Positions 44,280-52,706 of a stretch of 64,000 bases of DNA are shown one piece after another. The translations under genes and the position numbers were made by a program. Each line of letters begins with the position of its first letter. The first letter of the stretch is position 1. This DNA comes from Bdellovibrio sp. SKB1291214. GTDB lineage: Bacteria; Bdellovibrionota; Bdellovibrionia; Bdellovibrionales; Bdellovibrionaceae. The stretch lies in contig NZ_CP106855.1 in the NCBI RefSeq assembly GCF_002209355.2, forward strand, positions 2,976,001 through 3,040,000, in the 5' to 3' direction. The notes beneath the pieces are model-generated. The model saw nothing but the letters and a program-made list of their open reading frames with translations, was not told the origin of the DNA and did no database searches.

Positions 44280-45887
44280 ATGATTGATACACAGAACTCA
44301 TTCTTCATCTTATTAATCAGCGGTGTCGCGATCTTCCTTTACGGGATGTCCATCACAAGTTCTTCCCTTGAAAAACTGATGGCAGGCAAAATCACAAGCC
44401 TCTTGAATCACCTTTCGCAAAGTAAATTGTTGGCGATCTTAACCGGTGTTGGGCTTACAACATTAATGCAGAGTTCTGGAGCAGCGACCTCTATGTTGGT
44501 GGGCTTAGGCTCTGCCAAAGTTATCAATCTTCGCCAAGTGATGGGCGTAATCATCGGAACCGCGATCGGTACCACATTGACCGTACAATTGATTTCCTTT
44601 GATTTAAGCCAATATGCCCTGCCTGTTTTCGCGATCGCATTTGCGTTTTACTTTAAAGCCAAAAAGACCGTATTTAAAAACTTAGCCCTGGTTTTCATGG
44701 GTTTTGGTTTGTTATTCTTAGGCTTAAAACTTGTATCCACAGCCTCCCATCACTTTGCTGAAAACCCGATGCTAACAGAGTTTTTTCAGAGTGTGCGCGA
44801 TAACCCAGGATACTCCCTTCTCATCTCGATAGCGTTTTGTGCTTTCGTACAAAGCTCCGCAATCACAATTGGTATCGCCATGAGTTTGGCGGCTGTTAAA
44901 GCCATCACTTTCTATGATGCGATGATTTGGGTCTATGGCGCCAATATCGGAACGACATCCGTCGCGTTGATTTCTGCAGCTGGCGGGAACTACATCGGTC
45001 GCCAAGTCGCATGGGCGCATTTCTTTTACAAAACCATCAGCGTGGTCATATTTTATCCGTTCACTCAGCTTTTTATCGACTTCCTGCTGCAGTTTGATAC
45101 CACGATTGCGCGCTCGATCGCGAATGCCCATCTGATCTTCAACATCATTTCGGCGATCCTTTTCTATCCATTCATCGACAAAGGTGCTCAATGGATTGAA
45201 AAGATGTTTCCTAAGTCTGCCTCCGAAGAATTTGGAACAGAGTTTGTTAACAAGGACAATTATCAAAGCTCTGCACTAGCTGTTTCTTATGCCAATCGCG
45301 AGATTATGCGTACAGCAGATATTGTTTTGGGGATGATTAAAGACTCCATTCAGTTGTTTGAGACGAACGATCCAAAAGTCTTTGATTCCATCAAGGATCG
45401 CGATAACAAGGTCGATTTCCTTTACCGTGAAACAAAAATGTTCTTGTTAGACCATGCAAACAAATCACCGACAGTCGTTCACCAAAACATCATGAATATG
45501 ATTATGTTCCTGAGTGATGCTGAACGGGCGGCCGATGCAATTGATATCAACATCCTGGCTTTAGCGATAAAAAAGAACGCGTTAAAACTTGAATTTTCCG
45601 GTGAGGGTTGGCAAGAAATTCGCGAAATGCACGAGCAAGTAGTCAAGGTCGCAGCCATGGCAGTGAATGCTTACCAAAACCGGGAACTTTGCGAAGAAGC
45701 GATTCAATTAAAAAGAGACTTGGCAAAATTGGAAATTTCTTTGCGTGAAAATCATATCAGCCGTTTGAATCGGGGCTTGAACACTTCCATCAACACGAGT
45801 TCCATCCACTTGGATTTATTGAGCGAATATCGCCGTATCGCAAGCTTGCTTTGCAATCACGCTTACAACCAAAGGACTCACAAGTAA
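44280..45887 (+). CDS. Na+/phosphate cotransporter with PhoU-like tail
   Basis: A 535-residue Na/Pi-cotransporter II-type protein. Two repeated membrane halves each carry the Q-S-S transport motif: LMQSSGAATSMLVGLG and AFVQSSAITIGIAMSLA. The second half includes YDAMIWVYGANIGTTSVALI. The C-terminal 200 residues form a soluble helical PhoU-like domain (MRTADIVLGMIKDSIQLFET, then MNMIMFLSDAERAADAIDIN). It resembles YjbB-type proteins that may export or balance phosphate. Its TAA overlaps the ATG of the DUF486 gene. Confidence 0.88.
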   Translation: MIDTQNSFFILLISGVAIFLYGMSITSSSLEKLMAGKITSLLNHLSQSKLLAILTGVGLTTLMQSSGAATSMLVGLGSAKVINLRQVMGVIIGTAIGTTLTVQLISFDLSQYALPVFAIAFAFYFKAKKTVFKNLALVFMGFGLLFLGLKLVSTASHHFAENPMLTEFFQSVRDNPGYSLLISIAFCAFVQSSAITIGIAMSLAAVKAITFYDAMIWVYGANIGTTSVALISAAGGNYIGRQVAWAHFFYKTISVVIFYPFTQLFIDFLLQFDTTIARSIANAHLIFNIISAILFYPFIDKGAQWIEKMFPKSASEEFGTEFVNKDNYQSSALAVSYANREIMRTADIVLGMIKDSIQLFETNDPKVFDSIKDRDNKVDFLYRETKMFLLDHANKSPTVVHQNIMNMIMFLSDAERAADAIDINILALAIKKNALKLEFSGEGWQEIREMHEQVVKVAAMAVNAYQNRELCEEAIQLKRDLAKLEISLRENHISRLNRGLNTSINTSSIHLDLLSEYRRIASLLCNHAYNQRTHK

Positions 45888-46225
45888 TGCTTCAGTATAT
45901 CAGCCCTATCGCTTTGCTTTTAGTTTCTAATATCTTTATGACCTTTGCATGGTACGGACACTTGAAAAGCCTGAAAAGCTCCGCCTTGTGGATCGCAATT
46001 GCTGTGAGTTGGGGCATTGCTTTGTTCGAGTACATCTTCCAAGTTCCCGCCAACCGCATGGGATCCGAAGTCTATACACTGCCACAACTCAAGGTCATTC
46101 AAGAGGTGATCACAATGGTTGTTTTTGCGGGGTTTTCGTACTGGTACATGGGTCAACCACTTAAGATAGATTACCTGTATGCGGGCCTTTGCTTAGTGGG
46201 CGCAGTTTACTTTTTATTCCGCTAA
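45887..46225 (+). CDS. DMT-superfamily small membrane protein (DUF486)
   Basis: A 112-residue membrane protein with four helices: ISPIALLLVSNIFMTFAWYG, ALWIAIAVSWGIALFEYIFQ, IQEVITMVVFAGFSYWYMG and LYAGLCLVGAVYFLFR. The VPANRMGSEVYTLPQLKVIQ loop is a DUF486 signature. The ATG overlaps the previous stop (TAATG), so it is coupled to the transporter. It resembles a half-size drug/metabolite transporter and probably works as a dimer; function unknown. Confidence 0.87.
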   Translation: MLQYISPIALLLVSNIFMTFAWYGHLKSLKSSALWIAIAVSWGIALFEYIFQVPANRMGSEVYTLPQLKVIQEVITMVVFAGFSYWYMGQPLKIDYLYAGLCLVGAVYFLFR

Positions 46226-46279
46226 GTGGGACGATCCATAAACACTCCAACGAGCTTGAAGCGGATAGCAGATCAATTC

Positions 46280-46313
46280 GGGACTAAAATCCAGTCATCT
46301 GGTTTTTAGTCCC
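46280..46313. promoter_or_regulatory. Strong inverted repeat upstream of the REC/PilZ-like gene
   Basis: Arms GGGACTAAAATCCAG (46280-46294) and CTGGTTTTTAGTCCC (46299-46313) pair over fifteen bases with one mismatch and a four-base loop TCAT. It ends 21 bases before the ATG of the next gene, so it may be an operator or attenuator for that gene, or a terminator of the transporter operon (only a short ATTT follows). Confidence 0.6.
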
Positions 46314-46334
46314 ATTTCAAGATACAATAGGTGT

Positions 46335-47930
46335 ATGAAGTTTATCCTGATTCTCGAAGATGATGAAAGAACGAGTCAGGATCTATATGAGATCATAAAA
46401 AGTATAGATCCTCAGCTTTCTATTCGATTTTTCAAGGATCTTGCAAGCTTCCACGAATTTTTGAAGATCGCAATTCAAGACGGCGCTAAAGCCCTAGCGA
46501 ATGCCGGCATCAAACACCCCTTAGATAATTCCGACCTTACCGAGCCATCCATCGCCGACGAATTACGTTTGGTCATTGCGAAAAACGAATTTTTGGGCAC
46601 CAAGAACATGGGACTTGTGAGGCGCGCCAGAGACTTTTTCGTTCGCAAGAAAATGTGTTCGGAGCAAGAGCCAACAGCTCTGATTCTAACTGCCTTTGAT
46701 AATCCTACATTCGATATCAAGCTTGCAGAGGAACGTATTATTAATAACGTTCTTTATAAGCCTTTTGATAAGTTAATCGTAAAAGAACATCTGCAATACG
46801 CTTTAACTGGCCATCACCCTGTCACAAGTTCGACTTTGACAGCCGCAAAGATGTCAGCACAGATTGAAATGTTAAAGGATATTCAATTTCAATCCGTTTC
46901 AGAGATCGGCTTCACCAGTCTAAATAATCATGAAATCAAAATCGGCGCGATCACGAAGTATTACAGCGAAGCCTTTTCTACAGACAGCAAGAAAAGTTTG
47001 CTTGCAGTCTGTGTGGCATGCAAAGAAATCTCAATTAAAGAGTTCCTTTGTACTTTTCAATTTGTGGCTGCAGACCCAGCTCAAATTGCAAAGCTTCGTA
47101 GGGAAATCATTCAGAACAAAGATCACAGAACTTTGGATTTACAGACTCCCAAAGGAAACCTAAAAACCCGCATTGTTTTACTCAATGATGATGAGCTTTT
47201 GGATATTGAATTCAAAGCGATGCTGACTCAAAAGTTTCAAAACATCGAAGTTTTCAGTTACAAAAGCCAAGGGCAGCTTCTATCAGATATTCAAGAGCTG
47301 GACAGTAAAGAGCGCCAAAATCCCCCTATTCAACCAGATCTTGTCATCATTAATTATCACATGCTCGATATTGAGAAAGAAAAAACATGGAATGCGCTGG
47401 TCGAGAAAATGAAGGACCGAGCGAAAAAGAACAGCGTCGAGTGGCAGGGATCGCCTCCGCTTATCATTTTATCGCGCAGTAAAATTGCACCACCAGAAGT
47501 CATAGATATGAGTCGCTGGTGCAAGGATATTTTCTTTACTCCCCTAGATAAGCTATACATTGCTAAAAAACTTATTACGAACTTTCCTATCACGACCGTT
47601 GAACCCACGGCTCTCCCCTATGTAAAACAGCCCACTGAGGCTAAGGTTGCAAACCCTGTCGAGATCACGCAAATATCAGAAGCTGGGCTGGTCATGAAGT
47701 ACCATCGCGCTATTAGCACGGGAGCATTCCGTGAATTCATCTTGTGGCGTATGGAAGAACACCAAAATCCCGAGATCATCGCAACGGTTAATTATTCCGA
47801 AGAAAATAAAAACGATAACGGATATCTAAACCACTTTGTCTTTTTTGGAATGAAAGATGCTTTTCTAAAGCACATCCGCTTGTGGCTCGTAGACGCCTAT
47901 ATCAAATCTAAAGAAAAAGACTCTGCTTAG
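46335..47930 (+). CDS. Four-domain regulator: receiver-like, PilZ-like, pseudo-receiver, PilZ-like
   Basis: A 531-residue cytoplasmic signalling protein. Residues 1-160 look like a receiver: FILILEDDERTSQDLYEIIK, TALILTAFDNP and the conserved Lys in VLYKPFDKL, but the expected Asp at the end of strand 3 is not visible. Residues about 175-275 form a PilZ-like domain (SVSEIGFTSL). Residues about 278-425 repeat a receiver (TRIVLLNDDELLDIEFKAML), where PDLVIINYHML has Asn in place of the phospho-acceptor Asp. Residues about 440-531 repeat a PilZ-like domain (TQISEAGLVM). The first Asp/Asn of the D-x-S-x-x-G motif is lost in both copies. It may sense something other than phosphate or c-di-GMP. Confidence 0.72.
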   Translation: MKFILILEDDERTSQDLYEIIKSIDPQLSIRFFKDLASFHEFLKIAIQDGAKALANAGIKHPLDNSDLTEPSIADELRLVIAKNEFLGTKNMGLVRRARDFFVRKKMCSEQEPTALILTAFDNPTFDIKLAEERIINNVLYKPFDKLIVKEHLQYALTGHHPVTSSTLTAAKMSAQIEMLKDIQFQSVSEIGFTSLNNHEIKIGAITKYYSEAFSTDSKKSLLAVCVACKEISIKEFLCTFQFVAADPAQIAKLRREIIQNKDHRTLDLQTPKGNLKTRIVLLNDDELLDIEFKAMLTQKFQNIEVFSYKSQGQLLSDIQELDSKERQNPPIQPDLVIINYHMLDIEKEKTWNALVEKMKDRAKKNSVEWQGSPPLIILSRSKIAPPEVIDMSRWCKDIFFTPLDKLYIAKKLITNFPITTVEPTALPYVKQPTEAKVANPVEITQISEAGLVMKYHRAISTGAFREFILWRMEEHQNPEIIATVNYSEENKNDNGYLNHFVFFGMKDAFLKHIRLWLVDAYIKSKEKDSA

Positions 47931-48020
47931 AATGCCGCGCTATTTGGTCTAGGATATTGACTCTTTCTTAGACAAAAAAATCAAATTTCCCCGAATAGCT
48001 CGTAAAACCCGCGATCTAGA

Positions 48021-48026
48021 TATAAT
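48021..48026 (+). promoter_or_regulatory. Possible -10 element
   Basis: TATAAT about fifty bases upstream of the ATG at 48077. No good -35 hexamer is found at the usual distance, so this is a weak call. Confidence 0.3.
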
Positions 48027-48076
48027 TCTAAACACAAATCAATTAAGTTCGGCGGTTAAAATCCGAAAAAGATCTT

Positions 48077-51000
48077 ATGAAAACACGCCTGATTTCACTG
48101 ACATCGATAGCTTTTTTGTTTACCTCATCTTTCGCCGCCGCGGAGTGGATGAAGGAAAATGAAGCCCCCGTCTCCATCGTTGATAGCAGTGACGACGTCA
48201 TCATCGACGCCGATGGCAACTTTGAATCCACGCGAACCTCGGAAATGAAAGTTCTGAATGAGCAAGGACGTAACGCTCTTGTCTTACAAACTATTCCTGT
48301 CATCCCAGACGCGATGACAGTTACGTTTGTGAGCGGTTCTTCAAAAACAGATGGCGTTGAGACGCCCGTCAATCCCAAGCAGGTGATTACTCGTAGCGCA
48401 CAAGGGCCTCAACAAGGCATCAGTCATCTGAAAGAAATGGTCATTCCATTTGATAATCTAAAGATTGGTTCTACGACAAAATACACGGTCAAGGTAAAAT
48501 CGAAAAAGATGATGGTAAAAGGCCTTTTTCAGCAAAGTTACGTCTTTGGTGTTCATGCTCCTGAATATGCCGGCAGAGCAAAAATCAAATCATTAATTCC
48601 CATCTATACACAGATCAATGATCCTTGGGGTGCCGTTTCAACAAAAGAAAGTAAAGAAGGGAACTATTACGTTTTTGAATTTACGCAAACGAAACCTATC
48701 TTTAAAGTTCCTGAAAAAGAACTCCTATCGATCATCACCCGCGGTCAGATGTCCCGTATCGACGTATCGACTATGAACAATTGGAATACTTTCGTTGCAC
48801 CTATCGCAACCAAGTACGAAGATATTCTCAATGTTAAAACATTGCCTGAGACCTTCAAACGCATTGTCAAAAAAGCAAATGCCGGAAAAACGACGAACGA
48901 AAAAATTGACATCGTGACCTCAGAACTTTCCTCCATCATGACCTACAAGGGAACATGGACGAGTTTCGAAAAAATGTACATCGCTCAACCTCTGGCTAAG
49001 ATTGCCAAAGTAAAAACGGGCGACTGCAAAGACTTTTCACTGGTGACAACAGCTATCCTGCGCTCAATGGGAATCGATGCTAAAATTGCTCTGGTTATGA
49101 GAACACCACGCTCCTCTGGAGTAACAATTATCGAGAACGACGGAAAGCCTTTGGTGAATCCCAATCTTTTCAACCACGCGATTGTTAAGGTTCAGACTGA
49201 TGGCAAGACATTATGGGTCGATCCCACGAACATCGTTTCCAACTCCAGTTATATAAACACAGACATCGCAGACTCTTTGGCCTTGGAGGTCAACACTGCA
49301 ACTCAAGGTCTTGAGAAGATCCCGTATTCAGACGCAGCTTCCTCTCTGTTGACGTTTGATAAGGAAATCCTCATCCGACAGGATACTACGAGTGATATAA
49401 GTGGATCATTTACCGCATCCGGTGAATATGCAAAATCGATCTTAGAAGCTTATTTTGCAAAGAGCGAAGACACGGCTAAAAAAGTTTTGAAGAACTACTT
49501 ACGAACTGAGGTTGATAACAACGTCACGTTCCCGGGTGTGGCATTTAGAAATCGCATCGCTAGCAAAATTCAGGGAAAGTTCTTGAGTGCTGGTGAGGAA
49601 ATCGTAAAATGGGACGATCAAAAACTTTATCTTGATGTAGGTTTCCCAACATCGATTGCGGTCTATTTAGCTTATCAAGGGTATAGATCCACAGACGCAT
49701 ATTTGCCCGCTACTTACTCAGAAAAAACCGTCACTCGCGTAAAGTCTTATAATGTTGTCGGTTACCCACCCGAATGTACTTTGATCACTCCGTGGTATCG
49801 ATTCACACGTGCGTATATTAAAGATACAAATGGTTTCCGCGTTGAGGATGATTTGCAAGTCACCAAATCAGCCATTTCCGCTAAGGAAATCAACTCCGAT
49901 ACTTTTAAAAATCATGTCGCGGCCATTCGCACTTGCGCGACGGACCGTTTCGTTCAGATTAAGCCAGCGACCAAAGATGTGACCAAGCAAGATGTCGTAT
50001 ACACGATGGAAAAGGCACAACTTGAATACGACCAAAGAACTACCAAAGGAATTAAAAACGCGTATCATATCGTCAACAACATTTTAAGCACGTCGCCAGC
50101 CAACAAAGAGGCAACAATTCTTAAAGCACGAATTCTTCGCAACTTAAATGGCACCAGCGAGGATGCAACTAAATACAATGCCTACTTAGATGAGGCTGAG
50201 TCGATTCTCAAACCTATTGCGCAACAAAATCCTAACGATCCAAAAGTTTTGCAACAGCTGACATGGAATGCCGTCATAAAAAAAGATACAACGAATTTAT
50301 CTAAGCTATTCAATGACGCTTATAAAGTTTCAACAAAAGACTTCGATCTCTATATCTTGGGCGGTACTGTTCTAGAAGAACTAAAACAGAATAATGCTGC
50401 GATGGGTTCTTACAGCAAAGCTCTCACCACAGCACAATCAAATGGCAATCGTCGATTTGCAGCCTCTTCCCTCGCAAATCTTTTGGTAACAATGAACGAC
50501 ATCCCTAAAGCAATCGCCTACTACAAATACGCTATTGATCTTGAACCGAGTCAGTCCTCCATCACTATTCAAAATGCAATTTGGACTTTACGAAAATCCG
50601 GACATACTGATGTGGCCATCTCCTTTGGAGAGGAAGTTTTAAGAAAAGTACAGAGTGATGCGGGTCATATAAATCTTGCGGAAGCTTATGCCGACAAAGG
50701 TATGAAGTCACTTTATCAGAAGGCAGACAATCCCCTAGATATCGCAAAAAATCAGGACTTGGCCGAGGCATCATTTTCAAAAGGACTCACTCACTCCACG
50801 AACAATGCTTCTTGCCTGGGCGGTATGTTTGAGGTTTACGCGAAACGTGCACTTAAAGACAGAAATCCTATGACAGCTCAAAGAGCTCTGAAGTATTTGG
50901 ATAAAGCGATGAATACAAATCGACTTGATCCGGACGCCTACGAAGACAAAAAGGCAATCATTTTCGCAATTATGGAAGGCAAAGACACAAGTCGTATGCC

Positions 51001-51433
51001 TGCGAATCTTTTTGAAGGACCAACAAAAACTGTCGTCGCAATTAAGCCAAACGTCGTCCCAAGCGTTTCACCAACCAAAGCTCCTGTCGCTGCAGCCACT
51101 CCAAATAAAACGGCAGAAGCCACACCCACTAAGACCCCGGCATCAGTCACGACTACAACTGCGCCTGTAGTGGCACCGACACCGGCAACCGCGACCGCGA
51201 CTGCGACATCTGTCCCAGCCTCTCCTCCGGCAGAAAAAACGCAAGATCAAACGACCGCAGCTGCTACAACGGCACCACAAGCTGCACCTGCGCAAGCATC
51301 ACCAACTGTTTCTGCTCCAATAGCACATGCTGTTGCAGGAGGAACGCCCGCTACAGTACCGCCGACCATAAAAAACGCGCCACCGGTTTCAACGGTGCCC
51401 GTGGCACCGGCAGATCCAGCGGCTGCAAAATAA
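48077..51433 (+). CDS. Exported DUF3857-transglutaminase-TPR protein with Thr/Ala/Pro tail
   Basis: An 1118-residue exported protein (MKTRLISLTSIAFLFTSSFA, cleavage near AAAEW). Residues about 30-260 are DUF3857-like. Residues about 285-430 are transglutaminase-like with a complete Cys-His-Asp triad: TGDCKDFSLVTTAILRSMGI, LFNHAIVKVQTDG and LWVDPTNIVSN. Residues 640-960 are helical repeats of TPR type (for example ILKARILRNLNGTS, AIAYYKYAIDLEPSQ). The last 120 residues are low complexity, rich in Thr, Ala and Pro, including ATATATAT. Function not known; transglutaminase-like proteins may cleave or link peptides in the envelope. Confidence 0.8.
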   Translation: MKTRLISLTSIAFLFTSSFAAAEWMKENEAPVSIVDSSDDVIIDADGNFESTRTSEMKVLNEQGRNALVLQTIPVIPDAMTVTFVSGSSKTDGVETPVNPKQVITRSAQGPQQGISHLKEMVIPFDNLKIGSTTKYTVKVKSKKMMVKGLFQQSYVFGVHAPEYAGRAKIKSLIPIYTQINDPWGAVSTKESKEGNYYVFEFTQTKPIFKVPEKELLSIITRGQMSRIDVSTMNNWNTFVAPIATKYEDILNVKTLPETFKRIVKKANAGKTTNEKIDIVTSELSSIMTYKGTWTSFEKMYIAQPLAKIAKVKTGDCKDFSLVTTAILRSMGIDAKIALVMRTPRSSGVTIIENDGKPLVNPNLFNHAIVKVQTDGKTLWVDPTNIVSNSSYINTDIADSLALEVNTATQGLEKIPYSDAASSLLTFDKEILIRQDTTSDISGSFTASGEYAKSILEAYFAKSEDTAKKVLKNYLRTEVDNNVTFPGVAFRNRIASKIQGKFLSAGEEIVKWDDQKLYLDVGFPTSIAVYLAYQGYRSTDAYLPATYSEKTVTRVKSYNVVGYPPECTLITPWYRFTRAYIKDTNGFRVEDDLQVTKSAISAKEINSDTFKNHVAAIRTCATDRFVQIKPATKDVTKQDVVYTMEKAQLEYDQRTTKGIKNAYHIVNNILSTSPANKEATILKARILRNLNGTSEDATKYNAYLDEAESILKPIAQQNPNDPKVLQQLTWNAVIKKDTTNLSKLFNDAYKVSTKDFDLYILGGTVLEELKQNNAAMGSYSKALTTAQSNGNRRFAASSLANLLVTMNDIPKAIAYYKYAIDLEPSQSSITIQNAIWTLRKSGHTDVAISFGEEVLRKVQSDAGHINLAEAYADKGMKSLYQKADNPLDIAKNQDLAEASFSKGLTHSTNNASCLGGMFEVYAKRALKDRNPMTAQRALKYLDKAMNTNRLDPDAYEDKKAIIFAIMEGKDTSRMPANLFEGPTKTVVAIKPNVVPSVSPTKAPVAAATPNKTAEATPTKTPASVTTTTAPVVAPTPATATATATSVPASPPAEKTQDQTTAAATTAPQAAPAQASPTVSAPIAHAVAGGTPATVPPTIKNAPPVSTVPVAPADPAAAK

Positions 51434-51438
51434 TAATA

Positions 51439-52008
51439 TTAAGGAACGGGACGAACTTTTTGGGTAGCAGTGACGATGGTCTGATACTCTTTTCTGAAAA
51501 GAGTCATCAGATCTTCGGCTGTTCTGCGAGGATCAACCTGCCAATCATTCAAACAGGCTGTTTTTACAGGTGTGCCTTCATTGGTGATGTTCATTGCGAA
51601 ATGAACCATTGTTGAAACCGGTGACCGAGTCGCGATACTGATTGAAAGTTTGCGATCGCCCCAGTAGATGTCATCCCCGTCGCGAATCAAAGTCTCTGTC
51701 TGAAGTGCTTTTCCTGCATGTGCTTGCATGTAATCACGGGCGATCGAGGCGAACAGTCGTTGCAAAGCGACCCCGCTAAAAAGATCACGATCAAATACTT
51801 CAATAATAAAGTGGAGCATTTCGTCGCCAGCGATGATGGCGTTGGCTAGCAAATCCTCACCGTCCACCATGTGAGATGTCGGGATATTGCAGCGGCCGAT
51901 CCAAGAAATAATAGAAGGCCCCAGAACTCCATGATCAAGGTAAGCAAACAACGAACGAAGTTGGCTGCCATCATAAGAAAATTTCTTTTCAATAAAATGC
52001 GTTTCCAT
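51439..52008 (-). CDS. DUF366 family protein
   Basis: A 189-residue protein. It begins FIEKKFSYDGSQLRSLFAYL, then IISWIGRCNIPTSHMVDGED and GDEMLHFIIEVFDRDLFSG, the strongest DUF366 segments, with YDGSQL and MLHF as landmarks. The family has no known function; an H-x-x-E and the IGRC Cys could bind metal. It follows queC by two bases, so it is likely made with it and may take part in queuosine metabolism (inference). Confidence 0.78.
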   Translation of the reverse strand: METHFIEKKFSYDGSQLRSLFAYLDHGVLGPSIISWIGRCNIPTSHMVDGEDLLANAIIAGDEMLHFIIEVFDRDLFSGVALQRLFASIARDYMQAHAGKALQTETLIRDGDDIYWGDRKLSISIATRSPVSTMVHFAMNITNEGTPVKTACLNDWQVDPRRTAEDLMTLFRKEYQTIVTATQKVRPVP

Positions 52009-52010
52009 TG

Positions 52011-52706
52011 TTACTCCTTAAATAGATTTTTCACATCAACATTTGCTGCCGCAAACGCACGCTTGGCACGTTGGCAGGATTCACACTGCCCACACCAGTC
52101 TTCGCCCGCAAAATAACAGGGCCAAGTCAGCTCCCAAGGAACGTCTAAGCCTTGCCCTAGCATCACAATCGCAGGTTTATTCAAATGAGCCGTATAACAA
52201 CCCACGGTCACCTTATTTGCAGTAGAATATGAAAACGCCGCCGTTGCAGCCTTTAGAAAATCAATGGAGTTATCCGGAAAAGTGGCCGCCTCTTCAGCGT
52301 TGAATCCAGGGATAACGGAGTCGGCACCCAACGCTTCCGCATAGGCTGCAGCGATATTTAAGAAAATACCATTGCGATTTGGAACCCACACCGACTTTGC
52401 CGTGTCTGCCGATTTTTGCAAATTGTCGATTTCGACATCTTTACCTGTCGGCACTTGCTGATCGTCGACTAACAAGGAGGACTTGTTGAATTCTTTAAAC
52501 CAAGTCACATCCAATACTTTGTGAGGCACACCGAGGTGTTTTGCAATTTTTGCGGATTGTTCGATTTCTTTTTTAGCAGCCTTTTGGCCGTAATTAAAAG
52601 TCAACGCTAAGACGACTTCATGGTTGTGCTTGATCGCTTCGAAAATATTAACAGTCGAGTCTAAGCCCGACGACAAAAGGACAACGACTTTTTTCTTATT
52701 CTTCAT
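52011..52706 (-). CDS. queC: 7-cyano-7-deazaguanine synthase
   Basis: A 231-residue ATP-dependent enzyme that makes preQ0 from carboxy-deazaguanine. The PP-loop is VVVLLSSGLDSTVNIFEAIK (S-x-G-x-D-S), and the zinc cluster near the C-terminus is DWCGQCESCQRAKRAF. The NYGQKAAKKE segment and WVPNRNGIFLNIAAAYAEAL are QueC hallmarks. It overlaps recJ by four bases. With queA and tgt at 57.5-59.7 kb it makes queuosine for tRNA position 34. Confidence 0.95.
   Translation of the reverse strand: MKNKKKVVVLLSSGLDSTVNIFEAIKHNHEVVLALTFNYGQKAAKKEIEQSAKIAKHLGVPHKVLDVTWFKEFNKSSLLVDDQQVPTGKDVEIDNLQKSADTAKSVWVPNRNGIFLNIAAAYAEALGADSVIPGFNAEEAATFPDNSIDFLKAATAAFSYSTANKVTVGCYTAHLNKPAIVMLGQGLDVPWELTWPCYFAGEDWCGQCESCQRAKRAFAAANVDVKNLFKE

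Noticed and set aside
44772-45266. A 164-codon open frame antisense to the Na/Pi cotransporter
   Set aside because: Fully inside a well supported gene; its composition (many Arg, Asp) is that of a reverse-strand shadow.
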